From Flavobacterium sp. ACN2 (GTDB taxonomy: Bacteria; Bacteroidota; Bacteroidia; Flavobacteriales; Flavobacteriaceae), in the NCBI RefSeq assembly GCF_002303885.1, contig NZ_MRCM01000004.1, forward strand, positions 1 through 64,000: a stretch of DNA of 64,000 nt, in the 5' to 3' direction. Each line of letters begins with the position of its first letter. Position 1 is the first letter of the stretch. Shown here one piece after another: positions 54,054 to 63,175 of the stretch. The notes under the pieces are model-generated. The model was not told the origin of the DNA, did no database searches, and saw only the letters and a program-made list of their open reading frames with translations. Made by a program: the position numbers and the translations under genes.

Positions 54054-54452
54054 TTATTTTTTCAAAGCTTCGTTTACGTCTTTGGCTGTTTTTACAGTTC
54101 CGTCTTTGGCCGCTTTAGCTGCATTTTCAACTTTTTCAGCTCCTTTTTTAGTAGCATCTTTTACATCAGTTGCGGTTTTTTGAGCTGCATTTTCAACATC
54201 GTTTGCCGCTTTTTTAGTAGCGTCTTTTACATCTTGAGCAGCAGTTTCTGTAGCATCTTTTGCTTTAGCAGCAGCGCCTTCTGCTTTGCTTACAGCACTG
54301 TCTTTTACTTCTTCGATATCTGTTGTAAGAGAATCAACTTTGTTGCCCAATGTTAATTCATCTTCGGCAGGTTTATTTTCTTTTTTCTCGCATGATTGAA
54401 CAGCAAATGCTAATAAGGCAACAACAGCTAAACTTAAAATTTGTTTTTTCAT
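54054..54452 (-). CDS. Lys/Ala-rich lipoprotein with LEA-like 11-mer repeats
   Basis: A 132-aa lipoprotein (lipobox ending AVQSC, Cys21). After it, residues ~60-125 are built from repeating units of the type AA-KDAT-KKAA-DVENAAQK with near-11-residue period, a pattern of LEA/apolipophorin-like amphipathic helices. Such proteins can stabilise membranes or proteins under desiccation or stress. No specific family recognised. Confidence 0.75.
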   Translation of the reverse strand: MKKQILSLAVVALLAFAVQSCEKKENKPAEDELTLGNKVDSLTTDIEEVKDSAVSKAEGAAAKAKDATETAAQDVKDATKKAANDVENAAQKTATDVKDATKKGAEKVENAAKAAKDGTVKTAKDVNEALKK

Positions 54453-54625
54453 AATTACATTTTTTTAGGTTGATAAAACTTAAAGGTTAAATGGCTGAAA
54501 ATAAAATTACAAATTTTAAAATGATTGAGCTCTTTGTAAGATTATTTTTCTTTTGAGAGCAAAACAATTCTTGTGCCAAATTTTGACTTTTTTAGCTTGG
54601 TGTTCATTTTTTTCTACAAGAAAAT

Positions 54626-55177
54626 TTAGTTTTTATATAAACTGAAATTAATTACAATGTCGTCTTTTACTTTAATCAAGCCGGCCATTTTTACTGGTGG
54701 CTCCAACTCAATATCAGAGAACTTTAAACTAAGCGTTCCTTGAATCTTATCATCAGTATTATATAGTATAAAATCTTTATATTTGAGCGTCTTGTCGGTT
54801 ATGAAAAAGTTTAGTCTGCATTTGTAATTCTTTCCCATTGGTTTTATGTCGCTTATAGAAACTGTGCTGTTTGGGAATTGTTTGACTTTTACCGTTCCTT
54901 GCAAATCTTTAGTCATTACCTTATTGCCACAATCAAATTTTGACATTTTGATATCAGTATTAAAGGTGTTTTTTTTAACTGAGTTTACATAAACAGTATC
55001 CTTTATAGCAAAGGTATTGGAGCAATTATATTTACCTACTGTAGATAGTCCTGTGATTTCTATTTTAATTTTATTAATTGCCACAGCGCTATCTTCTGCG
55101 AAAAAAGTGGGTTTAGCACTTCCTAGTAAAAAGAACATTGCTAAACCCATTATTAATATTTGAAATCTCGTTTTCAT
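54626..55177 (-). CDS. Divergent YceI-like periplasmic protein
   Basis: A 183-aa exported protein with signal peptide (about 1-22). It has weak YceI-domain features (KIKIEITGLSTVGKYNC near the N-terminus, LKFSDIELEPPVKMAGLIKVKDDIVINF at the C-terminus, matching the two neighbours). Conserved histidines of typical YceI proteins are missing. It overlaps the preceding porin-like gene within 10 bp and belongs to a cluster with two ordinary YceI genes. The family call is moderate. Confidence 0.65.
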   Translation of the reverse strand: MKTRFQILIMGLAMFFLLGSAKPTFFAEDSAVAINKIKIEITGLSTVGKYNCSNTFAIKDTVYVNSVKKNTFNTDIKMSKFDCGNKVMTKDLQGTVKVKQFPNSTVSISDIKPMGKNYKCRLNFFITDKTLKYKDFILYNTDDKIQGTLSLKFSDIELEPPVKMAGLIKVKDDIVINFSLYKN

Positions 55178-55187
55178 TTTTTTTATA

Positions 55188-56639
55188 TTAGAACGCAATG
55201 GTTGCTTCGAATACTATACCTTCAAACTTACCGCCATAAAAGTTGTTTACATTTCCAGTAGCAGGATCTCCTACAAACTGTGAGTAATCTTTATATTTTT
55301 GATTCACGTAGTTTAATTTGGCCAAAATGTTTTTCGTCATAAACCAACCAGCGCTTGCTTCAAATTTATCTACGGTAACCTTTTTAGCATCAGCATTAGA
55401 TAGTTTTCCAGATACGGTATTGTATTTTCCTCCGATATAGAATTGTTCAGTTCCTCCAAATCTGTAAATAAGTTCTGAAGCATATTGATTAGCAGTACGT
55501 TTGTCGTCAGTACCCGCTTTGTCTCCTCCTGAAGCTAATTCGATTGTTCCGAAGAATTCAAGTCCTTTATATTTCACAAAAGGGTTAATCATATATGTAG
55601 TAGCCCAGTTTTTGAAATTAGGATTGAACGTTGCCTCTGGAGTAGATGTTTTACTGAAACTAGTAGGAACATCAGTAGTAGTTGTAGAAATAACAGTACC
55701 ATTAGCATCGGTCTTAGTAATCGTATTTTTATAAGCGTTATTATTCAATATACCCCAATAACCAAATCCTGATCTATTAGCAGAATATATGTTTGCGTTA
55801 CCAAGATTTGCATTATGGTAATAAGAACCAGTTAATCTTACTCTTAAGTCTTCATTAAGCTGTTTGTCATAACCCAATTTAGCTAAGATTGAAGGGCTAT
55901 GTGTTGTATTGGTATTTGGACCATTAGTATAAAAAACTTCTTCATTACTTTGATTTAAATTACCATTTGTAACACCTAACATGCTTACCAATCCATTTCT
56001 GTTGTAGTAAACCTCCATACCCATTTCTGTAGTGAAAGAATACATGATGTTGTTTCCAACAAATGCATTTCTGATGGTATTACCATTATCAGAACCTCTA
56101 AAGTGAGCATCACCAAAATTGTTCTCCATTTGTCCAATTTTAATGGTAGCATATTTCATTACATCAGCCAAGAAGTCTTTTTTGATGAAGTCTAACTTGT
56201 CAATTTGTAAGTATCCACCTTTTACATAAGAGTCATTGTGGTGTCTTGAAGCTAAATAAACATCTAAATTTACTCGTACTCCGTCAAACAATTGTGCACC
56301 AATATACATATCAGCTGCAGGAAGAGTAAAATTGTTTTCAGTATTCATTAAACGATATCCAGTAATTGTTCTAGTAGTAGTCCCAGTAGCTGTAGTGGTA
56401 GTAGTTGTAGAACTAGCAGGTTGGTTGTTGAATGAATTTGTTGCTTGAAAATCCATGTTGAAGGCACCCCCAAAGTCAATGCTAAGGCCTTTAAATTCTC
56501 TATTGTCTTTTTGTACGTCAAAAACGTTGATGCCGTCTTTTCCTCTAGAGATTTGGTTTTGCATGTTTCCAAAGCTTACTTGTGCATTTACAGCGAACGT
56601 ACTTATTACTGTAATAAATAGGATATAAATCTTCTTCAT
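55188..56639 (-). CDS. Porin-like outer-membrane beta-barrel protein
   Basis: A 483-aa exported barrel (signal peptide about 1-19). Seen: strongly alternating aromatic/polar strands (ASSTTTTTTATGTTTRTITG loop, YNRNGLVSMLGVTNGNLNQ), and the ending FEGIVFEATIAF with a C-terminal Phe. It resembles substrate-specific porins of the OprP/alginate-export kind only in general layout. Located between YceI-type genes in the same direction, hence possibly carrying the same lipid-linked cargo. Confidence 0.75.
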   Translation of the reverse strand: MKKIYILFITVISTFAVNAQVSFGNMQNQISRGKDGINVFDVQKDNREFKGLSIDFGGAFNMDFQATNSFNNQPASSTTTTTTATGTTTRTITGYRLMNTENNFTLPAADMYIGAQLFDGVRVNLDVYLASRHHNDSYVKGGYLQIDKLDFIKKDFLADVMKYATIKIGQMENNFGDAHFRGSDNGNTIRNAFVGNNIMYSFTTEMGMEVYYNRNGLVSMLGVTNGNLNQSNEEVFYTNGPNTNTTHSPSILAKLGYDKQLNEDLRVRLTGSYYHNANLGNANIYSANRSGFGYWGILNNNAYKNTITKTDANGTVISTTTTDVPTSFSKTSTPEATFNPNFKNWATTYMINPFVKYKGLEFFGTIELASGGDKAGTDDKRTANQYASELIYRFGGTEQFYIGGKYNTVSGKLSNADAKKVTVDKFEASAGWFMTKNILAKLNYVNQKYKDYSQFVGDPATGNVNNFYGGKFEGIVFEATIAF

Positions 56640-56644
56640 GGCGT

Positions 56645-57214
56645 TTATAAATTAAAGTTTAAATTAAATTTTATAGTCAGGTCTTGTCCTGTTTTGATTG
56701 TTCCAAGCATTGCTGTTGGCGATTTCATTCCGAAGTCTGCGAAAGTGATTTTGTTGCTTCCCTGAAGATTTAATCCATTTGCAGTAACAGTCGTTTTTAC
56801 AGAAGTTTTGTAAACTTTGCTAACGCCGGCAATGGTGTAAGTACCAGTTAGTTCCCAAGTAGTTTCGTTTACTTTTTCAGCAGACTTCAAAACATATTTT
56901 ATTTGCTTGTTTTTATCTGTTTTTAGCGTTTCGTATGCCACTTTATCCATGCTTTTTTTCTCACTTTTTACGCTTTCTGCCAATAGAGTAACGGTTAGAG
57001 CGTCTATGTCAGTTAGCTTTCCGTTAGCAATGTTTAGAGTTGCTGTTCCAGTTCCAGACGCCGATTTCATTTCCCAGTCGTGAAGTGTAGATGTACCAGC
57101 TACAGAAAAAGTTGATTTACTATCTAAGGCATATGATTTTTGTGCTGTCGCAAATGAGGTAATTCCGAAAATTGCAATAACAAGGGCGAATAATTTCATT
57201 TTATGGGTTTTCAT
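56645..57214 (-). CDS. YceI family periplasmic protein, copy 2
   Basis: A 189-aa exported protein (signal peptide about 1-24) with the YceI fold: YALDSKSTFSVAGTSTLHDWEMKS, then TGTYTIAGVSKVYKTSVK and TFADFGMKSPTAMLG. It is 5 bp upstream of the porin-like gene, so likely cotranscribed with it. Closely related to the next gene. Confidence 0.9.
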   Translation of the reverse strand: MKTHKMKLFALVIAIFGITSFATAQKSYALDSKSTFSVAGTSTLHDWEMKSASGTGTATLNIANGKLTDIDALTVTLLAESVKSEKKSMDKVAYETLKTDKNKQIKYVLKSAEKVNETTWELTGTYTIAGVSKVYKTSVKTTVTANGLNLQGSNKITFADFGMKSPTAMLGTIKTGQDLTIKFNLNFNL

Positions 57215-57516
57215 TTTAATTATGGATTTTGATTAAAAAAATAGATAAACTCGGCCAATTCTATCTCTAAGTGTTTATTGTTTGTTTTTAACTTGTATCA
57301 AAGATCTACTTATAAACCAGCTTGGTACATGATAAAAATCATTGTTAAAATTTTATTAAATTGGTATTTAATAACTACAACGTTTTCATTTTCTGCATAA
57401 TCGATTGCTAAAACAAAAAAGAGTATTGATTTTTATTAAATTGTAATTTTTTAACATTTTCCTAAAAATTAAAAATCTTAAAAGAGAGACAATTTTTAAC
57501 ATTAAGTCGATTTGAT
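57215..57516. other. Intergenic stretch between two YceI genes, nothing recognised
   Basis: AT-rich spacer; no hairpin, tRNA or ORF of note. May contain the promoter of the operon that starts at 57214. Confidence 0.5.
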
Positions 57517-58077
57517 TTAGCTTAAAATAATATTGAAGATTACAGTTAAATCTTTTCCTGCTTTAACAACTCCAAGAGCTGCTTTAGGAGGTGTCATTTC
57601 AAAATCTCCAAAAGTAATTTGGTTAGAACCCTGCAGAATAATATTTCCTTTACTAGTGGTTACTTTTACTTGGGTTTTGTATTCTTTGCTTACTCCTGCA
57701 ATCGTGTAAACTCCTGTTAAGTTCCAAGTGTTATCATCTATCTTTTCAGCAGATTTTAAAACGTATTCAATATTCTTGTGTGTTTCGGTATCCAAAGCTT
57801 CGTAAGCTACTTTGTCCATACTCGCTTTATAGCTTTTTAAGCTTTCGGCCAATATTGAAATTCTTAAACTATTTATCGTAGCAAGTTTAGAATCCTTAAC
57901 TATTAAGTTGGCCATTCCAGTTCCTTCTGTAGATTTCATTACCCAGTCGTGCACTGTAGAGGTTCCTGCTACTTCAAAGGTTGAGTTTGCAGCTACACTA
58001 TAATTTTTTTGAGCATTTGCCTGTAATGCTATTGTTGTAAAAATTACGGTCAGTAAAAATGATTGAATTGTTTTCAT
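57517..58077 (-). CDS. YceI family periplasmic protein, copy 3
   Basis: A 186-aa exported YceI protein (signal peptide about 1-23). It shares STFEVAGTSTVHDWVMKSTEGTG and GVYTIAGVSKEYKTQVK with copy 2, so the pair arose by duplication. Separated from copy 2 by 302 bp. A start upstream at 58101 is possible; the ATG at 58077 begins the signal peptide. Confidence 0.9.
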   Translation of the reverse strand: MKTIQSFLLTVIFTTIALQANAQKNYSVAANSTFEVAGTSTVHDWVMKSTEGTGMANLIVKDSKLATINSLRISILAESLKSYKASMDKVAYEALDTETHKNIEYVLKSAEKIDDNTWNLTGVYTIAGVSKEYKTQVKVTTSKGNIILQGSNQITFGDFEMTPPKAALGVVKAGKDLTVIFNIILS

Positions 58078-58101
58078 GTTGATAAAGTATAGGTTAATCA
58101 T

Positions 58102-58451
58102 TTAAATGAGGAAATTTTAAAATTCAGTTAGTGGATGCAGAATCAAAAAATTATCCTTATTTCTTAGACCAAAATTATCGCGCGCGCGAAGAAAACGAAA
58201 TGATAAAAATCATGGCTAAAGTTTTATTAAATTGTTATAGTAAAGGAAGGAATGGCCTATTAACACTAAGATTTTATCTTTAAAGGAAATAAAACAAGAT
58301 GTAAGTAATTGCCTATTAGTTTATTGTGTGTTTGGATCGAAAACATCTCGTACTGTTTTTTCAGCCCAATTTTTTTGGAAAGAAATCAATAAAAAAAGCG
58401 GGAAAGTGCTTTAAGTTTTAGAAAATACTGGAAATAAACTAACTTTGCAGC
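58102..58451. other. 350-bp intergenic region with a CGCGCGCG run
   Basis: Divergent spacer between YceI copy 3 and rlmN. An alternating CGCGCGCG tract lies at about 58179-58187, striking in this AT-rich background. No ORF, tRNA or clear hairpin. Confidence 0.5.
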
Positions 58452-59495
58452 ATGCAAATGGAGAAAAAAGACATACGAGCCTTATCAAAAGAACAGCTTC
58501 GCGATTTTTTTGTTGAAAATGGAGATAAAGCTTTCCGCGGAAATCAGGTTTACGAATGGTTATGGAGCAAAGGGGCTCACAGTTTTGAAGACATGACAAA
58601 TGTGGCAAAAGCTACAAGGTCTATGCTTGAAAATAGCTTTGTTATTAATCATATTAAGGTTGATACAATGCAAAGAAGTAGTGACGGAACAGTAAAAAAT
58701 GCTGTTAGGCTTCATGACGGACTTGTAGTAGAGTCTGTTTTAATTCCTACAGAAACTAGAACTACTGCTTGTGTTTCTAGTCAAGTGGGCTGTAGTTTAG
58801 ACTGTAATTTCTGTGCAACAGCACGATTAAAAAGAATGCGAAATCTAGAACCTGGCGAAATTTATGATCAAGTTCTAGCTATTGATAGAGAGAGCCGTTT
58901 GTATTACAATCATCCGCTTTCTAATATTGTTTTCATGGGAATGGGAGAACCTTTAATGAATTACAATAATGTCATTAAAGCAATAGACATGATTACTTCA
59001 GAGGAAGGTTTAGGAATGTCTCCAAAACGAATTATGGTTTCGACTTCAGGAATTCCGAAGATGATCAAAAAAATGGCCGATGATGATGTGAAGTTTAAGC
59101 TGGCAGTTTCTCTGCACTCTGCTATAGATGAAACTCGTGCTCGCATTATGCCTTTCAGTAAAAACTTCCCTTTAAAAGATTTACGAGAAGCTTTAGAATA
59201 TTGGTATAGAAAAACCAAAAGTAAAATTTCGTACGAATATGTAGTTTGGAAAGGAATTAACGATGATAAAGCTTCGGTTGATGCATTGGTTAAATTCTGT
59301 AAATATGTGCCTTGTAAAGTCAATTTGATTGAATACAATCCAATTGATGATGGCGAATTCCAGCAAGCTTCAGAAGAATCGATTATGGCTTACATAAAAG
59401 CGTTAGAAAATATTGGAGTAGTGGTAAAAGTGAGAAGAAGCCGAGGTAAAGATATCGACGCAGCCTGCGGACAACTAGCCAATAAAGAAGCATAA
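58452..59495 (+). CDS. rlmN: 23S rRNA / tRNA adenine-C2 methyltransferase
   Basis: A 347-aa radical-SAM methylase of A2503 in 23S rRNA and A37 in some tRNAs. Seen: Cys114, Cys118 and Cys121 in CSLDCNFC (the 4Fe-4S cluster), GMGEPLMN, and the catalytic Cys339 in DAACGQLAN. A 5' alternative ATG (58458) gives a two-residue shorter protein. Confidence 0.97.
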   Translation: MQMEKKDIRALSKEQLRDFFVENGDKAFRGNQVYEWLWSKGAHSFEDMTNVAKATRSMLENSFVINHIKVDTMQRSSDGTVKNAVRLHDGLVVESVLIPTETRTTACVSSQVGCSLDCNFCATARLKRMRNLEPGEIYDQVLAIDRESRLYYNHPLSNIVFMGMGEPLMNYNNVIKAIDMITSEEGLGMSPKRIMVSTSGIPKMIKKMADDDVKFKLAVSLHSAIDETRARIMPFSKNFPLKDLREALEYWYRKTKSKISYEYVVWKGINDDKASVDALVKFCKYVPCKVNLIEYNPIDDGEFQQASEESIMAYIKALENIGVVVKVRRSRGKDIDAACGQLANKEA

Positions 59496-59584
59496 AAAAA
59501 TACTCCGTAAGAGTATCTGGTCGGTAGAAAAAAATATTGACAATGATGAATATGTCCCATCGGGACATTTGATTGGTTAATTAA

Positions 59585-59632
59585 AAAGCATTAAAAACAA
59601 GAATTATTTCTCGTTTTTAATGCTTTTTTTCT
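59585..59632 (+). terminator. Terminator after rlmN
   Basis: AAAGCATTAAAAACAAG pairs with CTCGTTTTTAATGCTTT across a short loop, then a T run. Confidence 0.8.
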
Positions 59633-59647
59633 GGACAAAAAGGATGC

Positions 59648-60508
59648 TTATTTTTTCAAATCTACTTCTTCAGTAACGCCGTCTTTTGTTACTTTTACAA
59701 GCGTATCGCATTCTCCGCTACCATAATCAAGAGTTGCTGTAGCGCCATTTTTAGTTATAGAAACAATTCCTTTTACTGCAATAGATTTTCTGCAAGATGC
59801 ATTAAACTCTAGAGGAGTTGTAATTTCTGCCGAAAAAGTATCTCCGTTTGGGAAAGTTGTAGAACCGCTTCCGGTAACCACAAACACATTATCATCCCAA
59901 TCAAACCATGTGTCATAGCCAGAAGTCATTTCTTTTGTTAGCGTTCCTTTTCTAGTATACACTTTTCCATCATCAAACGTAATGGTTAAATCTATAGAAG
60001 CTGTAGAAACAGGATGTGCTGTCACCAATAAATTGGTCTCTTTAATAGTTCTCACAATACTTTTGCTTCCTTGAATTTTTTTACCATTATGATAAAATCC
60101 CTCAAAAGTGTAGCTAATGGTTTGTGTAGAAGAAGTAAAATCGTTTGAAAAAGAAACAACCATTTTACCTTTTACTGTATTTCCGTTATTAAGAGTGCAG
60201 CCTTCCACGCCAAAATCAACTGTTTTTGTCCAAGTGCTATTGGTCAAAACGGTAGTGATTGTAGCACAGCTAGGAAGATATTTTTTTATAGGTCCGTTTG
60301 GTTTGGCATTTACATTCAATTGAGAGCTAAATTGATCTTCGGCAATATCCGTAACATCCTCAACAGAAGCATCGATTTTGGCGTTGGTTACAATCTCGTC
60401 GTTGGTAATCGCAGCTGCCGATCCGTCATTTGTTTTTTCATCAGAATTACAGCTGATGAAAAAAGACATAGTAATAAAAGTACTAATTAATAAAAGTTTT
60501 GTTTTCAT
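59648..60508 (-). CDS. Lipoprotein, unknown function
   Basis: A 286-aa lipoprotein (lipobox ending MSFFISC, Cys20). Predicted beta-rich, Thr/Ser/Gly-rich, with VTKDGVTEEVDLKK at the C-terminus; pattern GDTFSAEITTPLEFNASCRKSIAVKGIVSI repeats in reversed order inside the protein. No family recognised. Alone between rlmN and the polyprenyl synthase. Confidence 0.75.
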   Translation of the reverse strand: MKTKLLLISTFITMSFFISCNSDEKTNDGSAAAITNDEIVTNAKIDASVEDVTDIAEDQFSSQLNVNAKPNGPIKKYLPSCATITTVLTNSTWTKTVDFGVEGCTLNNGNTVKGKMVVSFSNDFTSSTQTISYTFEGFYHNGKKIQGSKSIVRTIKETNLLVTAHPVSTASIDLTITFDDGKVYTRKGTLTKEMTSGYDTWFDWDDNVFVVTGSGSTTFPNGDTFSAEITTPLEFNASCRKSIAVKGIVSITKNGATATLDYGSGECDTLVKVTKDGVTEEVDLKK

Positions 60509-60669
60509 AAAAAAATGGTTTTAGGTTCTTCTTTTAACTTAATGAATTCAAATCAGTATTAGTTAGAGCTATTTTTGGCGTTTTTTTTCAGGTTAAAACA
60601 TAAAATATTTAAATCCTAACCTAAAATAAACAACGTATTTTTATTTAAAATAGTATATTTGGAATCTAA

Positions 60670-61647
60670 ATGAATATTACGTCTCAAATAAAGCAGCCTA
60701 TTTTTACCGAGATGGAACTTTTCGAGAAAAAGTTCCATGAATCGATGACTTCGAAGGTTGCGTTGCTTAACCGAATCACTTATTATATCGTAAACCGCAA
60801 AGGGAAACAAATGCGTCCGATGTTTGTTTTTCTTACTGCAAAAATGGTTTCTGGAGGTACTGTAAACGAAAGAACCTATCGCGGAGCTTCGGTAATTGAG
60901 CTTATTCATACTGCAACTTTGGTACACGATGATGTGGTAGACGACAGTAACCGCCGTCGTGGATTTTTCTCAATTAATGCACTTTGGAAAAATAAAATTG
61001 CCGTTTTAGTTGGAGATTATTTATTATCTAAAGGTTTATTGCTTTCAATAGATAATGGCGATTTCGATTTATTGAGAATTATTTCTGTAGCCGTTCGTGA
61101 AATGAGCGAAGGAGAATTGCTTCAAATTGAAAAAGCAAGAAGACTTGATATTACTGAAGATGTTTATTACGAAATCATCAGAAAAAAAACAGCAACGCTT
61201 ATTGCTGCTTGTTGTGCGCTTGGCGCGAAAGCCGTAATCGAAGACGATTCTCAGGTAGAAAACATGCGCAAATTCGGTGAATTGATCGGAATGGCATTTC
61301 AAATCAAAGATGATTTATTTGATTACAGCGAAGAAGCCATTGGAAAACCAACAGGAATAGATATTAAAGAGCAAAAAATGACTTTGCCTTTAATTCACGT
61401 TTTAAATACTTGTACTCCGCAAGAAAAAAAGTGGCTGATAAACTCCATCAAAAACCACAACAAAGACAAAAAACGCGTAAAAGAAGTTATTGCCTTTGTA
61501 AAAAATAATAATGGTTTGGCTTACGCCGAAAACAAAATGGTCGAATTCCAGCAAGAAGCACTTGCATTACTTCAAAACTTCGAAGATTCGGAGTACAAAG
61601 ACGCTTTGACTTTGATGGTCAACTACGTTATTGAGAGAAAAAAATAA
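60670..61647 (+). CDS. Polyprenyl synthetase (trans-isoprenyl diphosphate synthase)
   Basis: A 325-aa prenyltransferase. Seen: first Asp-rich motif VHDDVVDD (Asp87-Asp92 region) and second FQIKDDLFDYSEEAIGKPTGID. The residues before the first motif suggest a long-chain product such as octaprenyl diphosphate for menaquinone, by analogy with IspB. Chain length is inferred. Confidence 0.93.
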   Translation: MNITSQIKQPIFTEMELFEKKFHESMTSKVALLNRITYYIVNRKGKQMRPMFVFLTAKMVSGGTVNERTYRGASVIELIHTATLVHDDVVDDSNRRRGFFSINALWKNKIAVLVGDYLLSKGLLLSIDNGDFDLLRIISVAVREMSEGELLQIEKARRLDITEDVYYEIIRKKTATLIAACCALGAKAVIEDDSQVENMRKFGELIGMAFQIKDDLFDYSEEAIGKPTGIDIKEQKMTLPLIHVLNTCTPQEKKWLINSIKNHNKDKKRVKEVIAFVKNNNGLAYAENKMVEFQQEALALLQNFEDSEYKDALTLMVNYVIERKK

Positions 61648-61848
61648 TCTTTTTAAATTAGATAATCAGAAAATGTGTCAATTAAATAATTGGTTTACTT
61701 TGTTGTAAATCAGTTGTGTATTGCTGTATGTTGGAATTTGGAATTTAAAAATTTGATTTTTTTTTAAGCCCATGCAACCATTTCAAATCGACAATCGTCT
61801 ATGCTAATAGAAGTCTGTTTCTAAAACCAAAAACCGAAAAGCTTATTA

Positions 61849-62409
61849 ATGAAAATTATCCAGTTACATCAAGAAGAAACCAAAATCATAAAGCTGGCTG
61901 TCGAGAACAATCGTCAGGCGCAGCAACAGATTTATAGTAAGTTTTCTTCTAAAATGTTAAGTGTGTGTCGTCAGTACATAAAAGACATACAATTGGCAGA
62001 AGATGTAATGATAACGGCTTTTATGAAAGTGTTCACCAATTTAAGCAAGTTTGAACACAAAGGAAGTTTTGAAGGTTGGATCCGCCGAATTATGGTTAAC
62101 GAATGCATTTCGTATTTAAGAGTTCAGAAAAAGGTAAAATTTGCCGAAGATGAATTTTTTGTAGAAGAAGGCTTCAATGAAATCGACAGCCAATTTACCG
62201 TAGAACAGATTCAGTATTTAATTGATGCTTTGCCCGACGGCTATAAGATGGTTTTCAATTTATATGCAATTGAAGGTTACAAACACAATGAAATTGCCAA
62301 GATGTTAGGAATTAATGAAGGAACATCGAAATCGCAATTATCGCACGCTAGAAAAATGCTGCAAACACAAATTACTATTTTAAAAAAACAAGATAATGGA
62401 ACCGAATAA
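61849..62409 (+). CDS. ECF sigma factor (sigma-70 family)
   Basis: A 186-aa sigma factor. Region 2 (residues ~25-95) shows AEDVMITAFMKVFTNLSKFEHKGSFEGWIRRIMVN; region 4 (~130-180) shows IEGYKHNEIAKMLGINEGTSKSQLSHARKML. It overlaps the next gene by 14 bp. Envelope-stress role likely, by context. Confidence 0.95.
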   Translation: MKIIQLHQEETKIIKLAVENNRQAQQQIYSKFSSKMLSVCRQYIKDIQLAEDVMITAFMKVFTNLSKFEHKGSFEGWIRRIMVNECISYLRVQKKVKFAEDEFFVEEGFNEIDSQFTVEQIQYLIDALPDGYKMVFNLYAIEGYKHNEIAKMLGINEGTSKSQLSHARKMLQTQITILKKQDNGTE

Positions 62410-63139
62410 TTTTGAAAAGGATTTCCGTGAAAAACTAAATCAACGCGAAATTGAGCCAAGCAACAAAGCCTGGGATCGATTGGATGCAATGCTGACTGTG
62501 GCAGAAGAAAAAGAACCAGTTAAGCTTAATTCAAAAAAATCAAAAAGAAAGTGGCTGTATATCGCAGCAAGTTTCATCGGGTTTCTATTGGTTGGAACGC
62601 TGTATTTCAATCAAAATAAAAATGCAGTTAAAACGCCAGAAACGGTAGTTGTAGAAAAAGAAACTGAAGCCGAAAAAGAATCGGTAACAAAACCTGTTTT
62701 AAACACTGCTGATTCAGTAAAAACGGAAATTGCAATTGCCGAAAAAACTTCTGAAAAAACAATAAACAAAAACAAAAAAAGCAATTCCGAAGCTTCGGAG
62801 CAAATTTCAAATAAAATCATTAAAAATGAATCCAATCAAATAGCGGAGTCTTCAATCATCAAAAACAATCAAGAAAAACAATCAACAAACAATCCAACTT
62901 TAATTGCCGAAACGTCTAAACAAGATGATGTCGATCAATTATTGGAAAAAGCTGAAACTAAAATTTTAGCAGAAAATGCAGTTAAATCAAAATCAAAAAT
63001 CAAAATTAACTCAAACGACTTATTAGATCAAGTTGACGGTGAACTGGAACTTTCTTTTAGAGAAAAAATGATTGCAAAAATCAATAAAAGCTACCAGACC
63101 GTTAAAGTTGCTGTTGAAAATCGAAACGTTAAAAATTAA
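62396..63139 (+). CDS. Membrane-anchored anti-sigma-like protein
   Basis: A 247-aa protein: an N-terminal cytoplasmic part (~1-55), one TM helix (KWLYIAASFIGFLLVGTLYF, ~58-77), then a long Lys/Glu/Ser/Asn-rich disordered periplasmic tail. Overlap with the ECF sigma gene supports anti-sigma function, but no known anti-sigma domain is visible. Confidence 0.78.
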   Translation: MEPNNFEKDFREKLNQREIEPSNKAWDRLDAMLTVAEEKEPVKLNSKKSKRKWLYIAASFIGFLLVGTLYFNQNKNAVKTPETVVVEKETEAEKESVTKPVLNTADSVKTEIAIAEKTSEKTINKNKKSNSEASEQISNKIIKNESNQIAESSIIKNNQEKQSTNNPTLIAETSKQDDVDQLLEKAETKILAENAVKSKSKIKINSNDLLDQVDGELELSFREKMIAKINKSYQTVKVAVENRNVKN

Positions 63140-63175
63140 ATCATCAATCAAATCAATCAATCAAAAAAAGTAATC

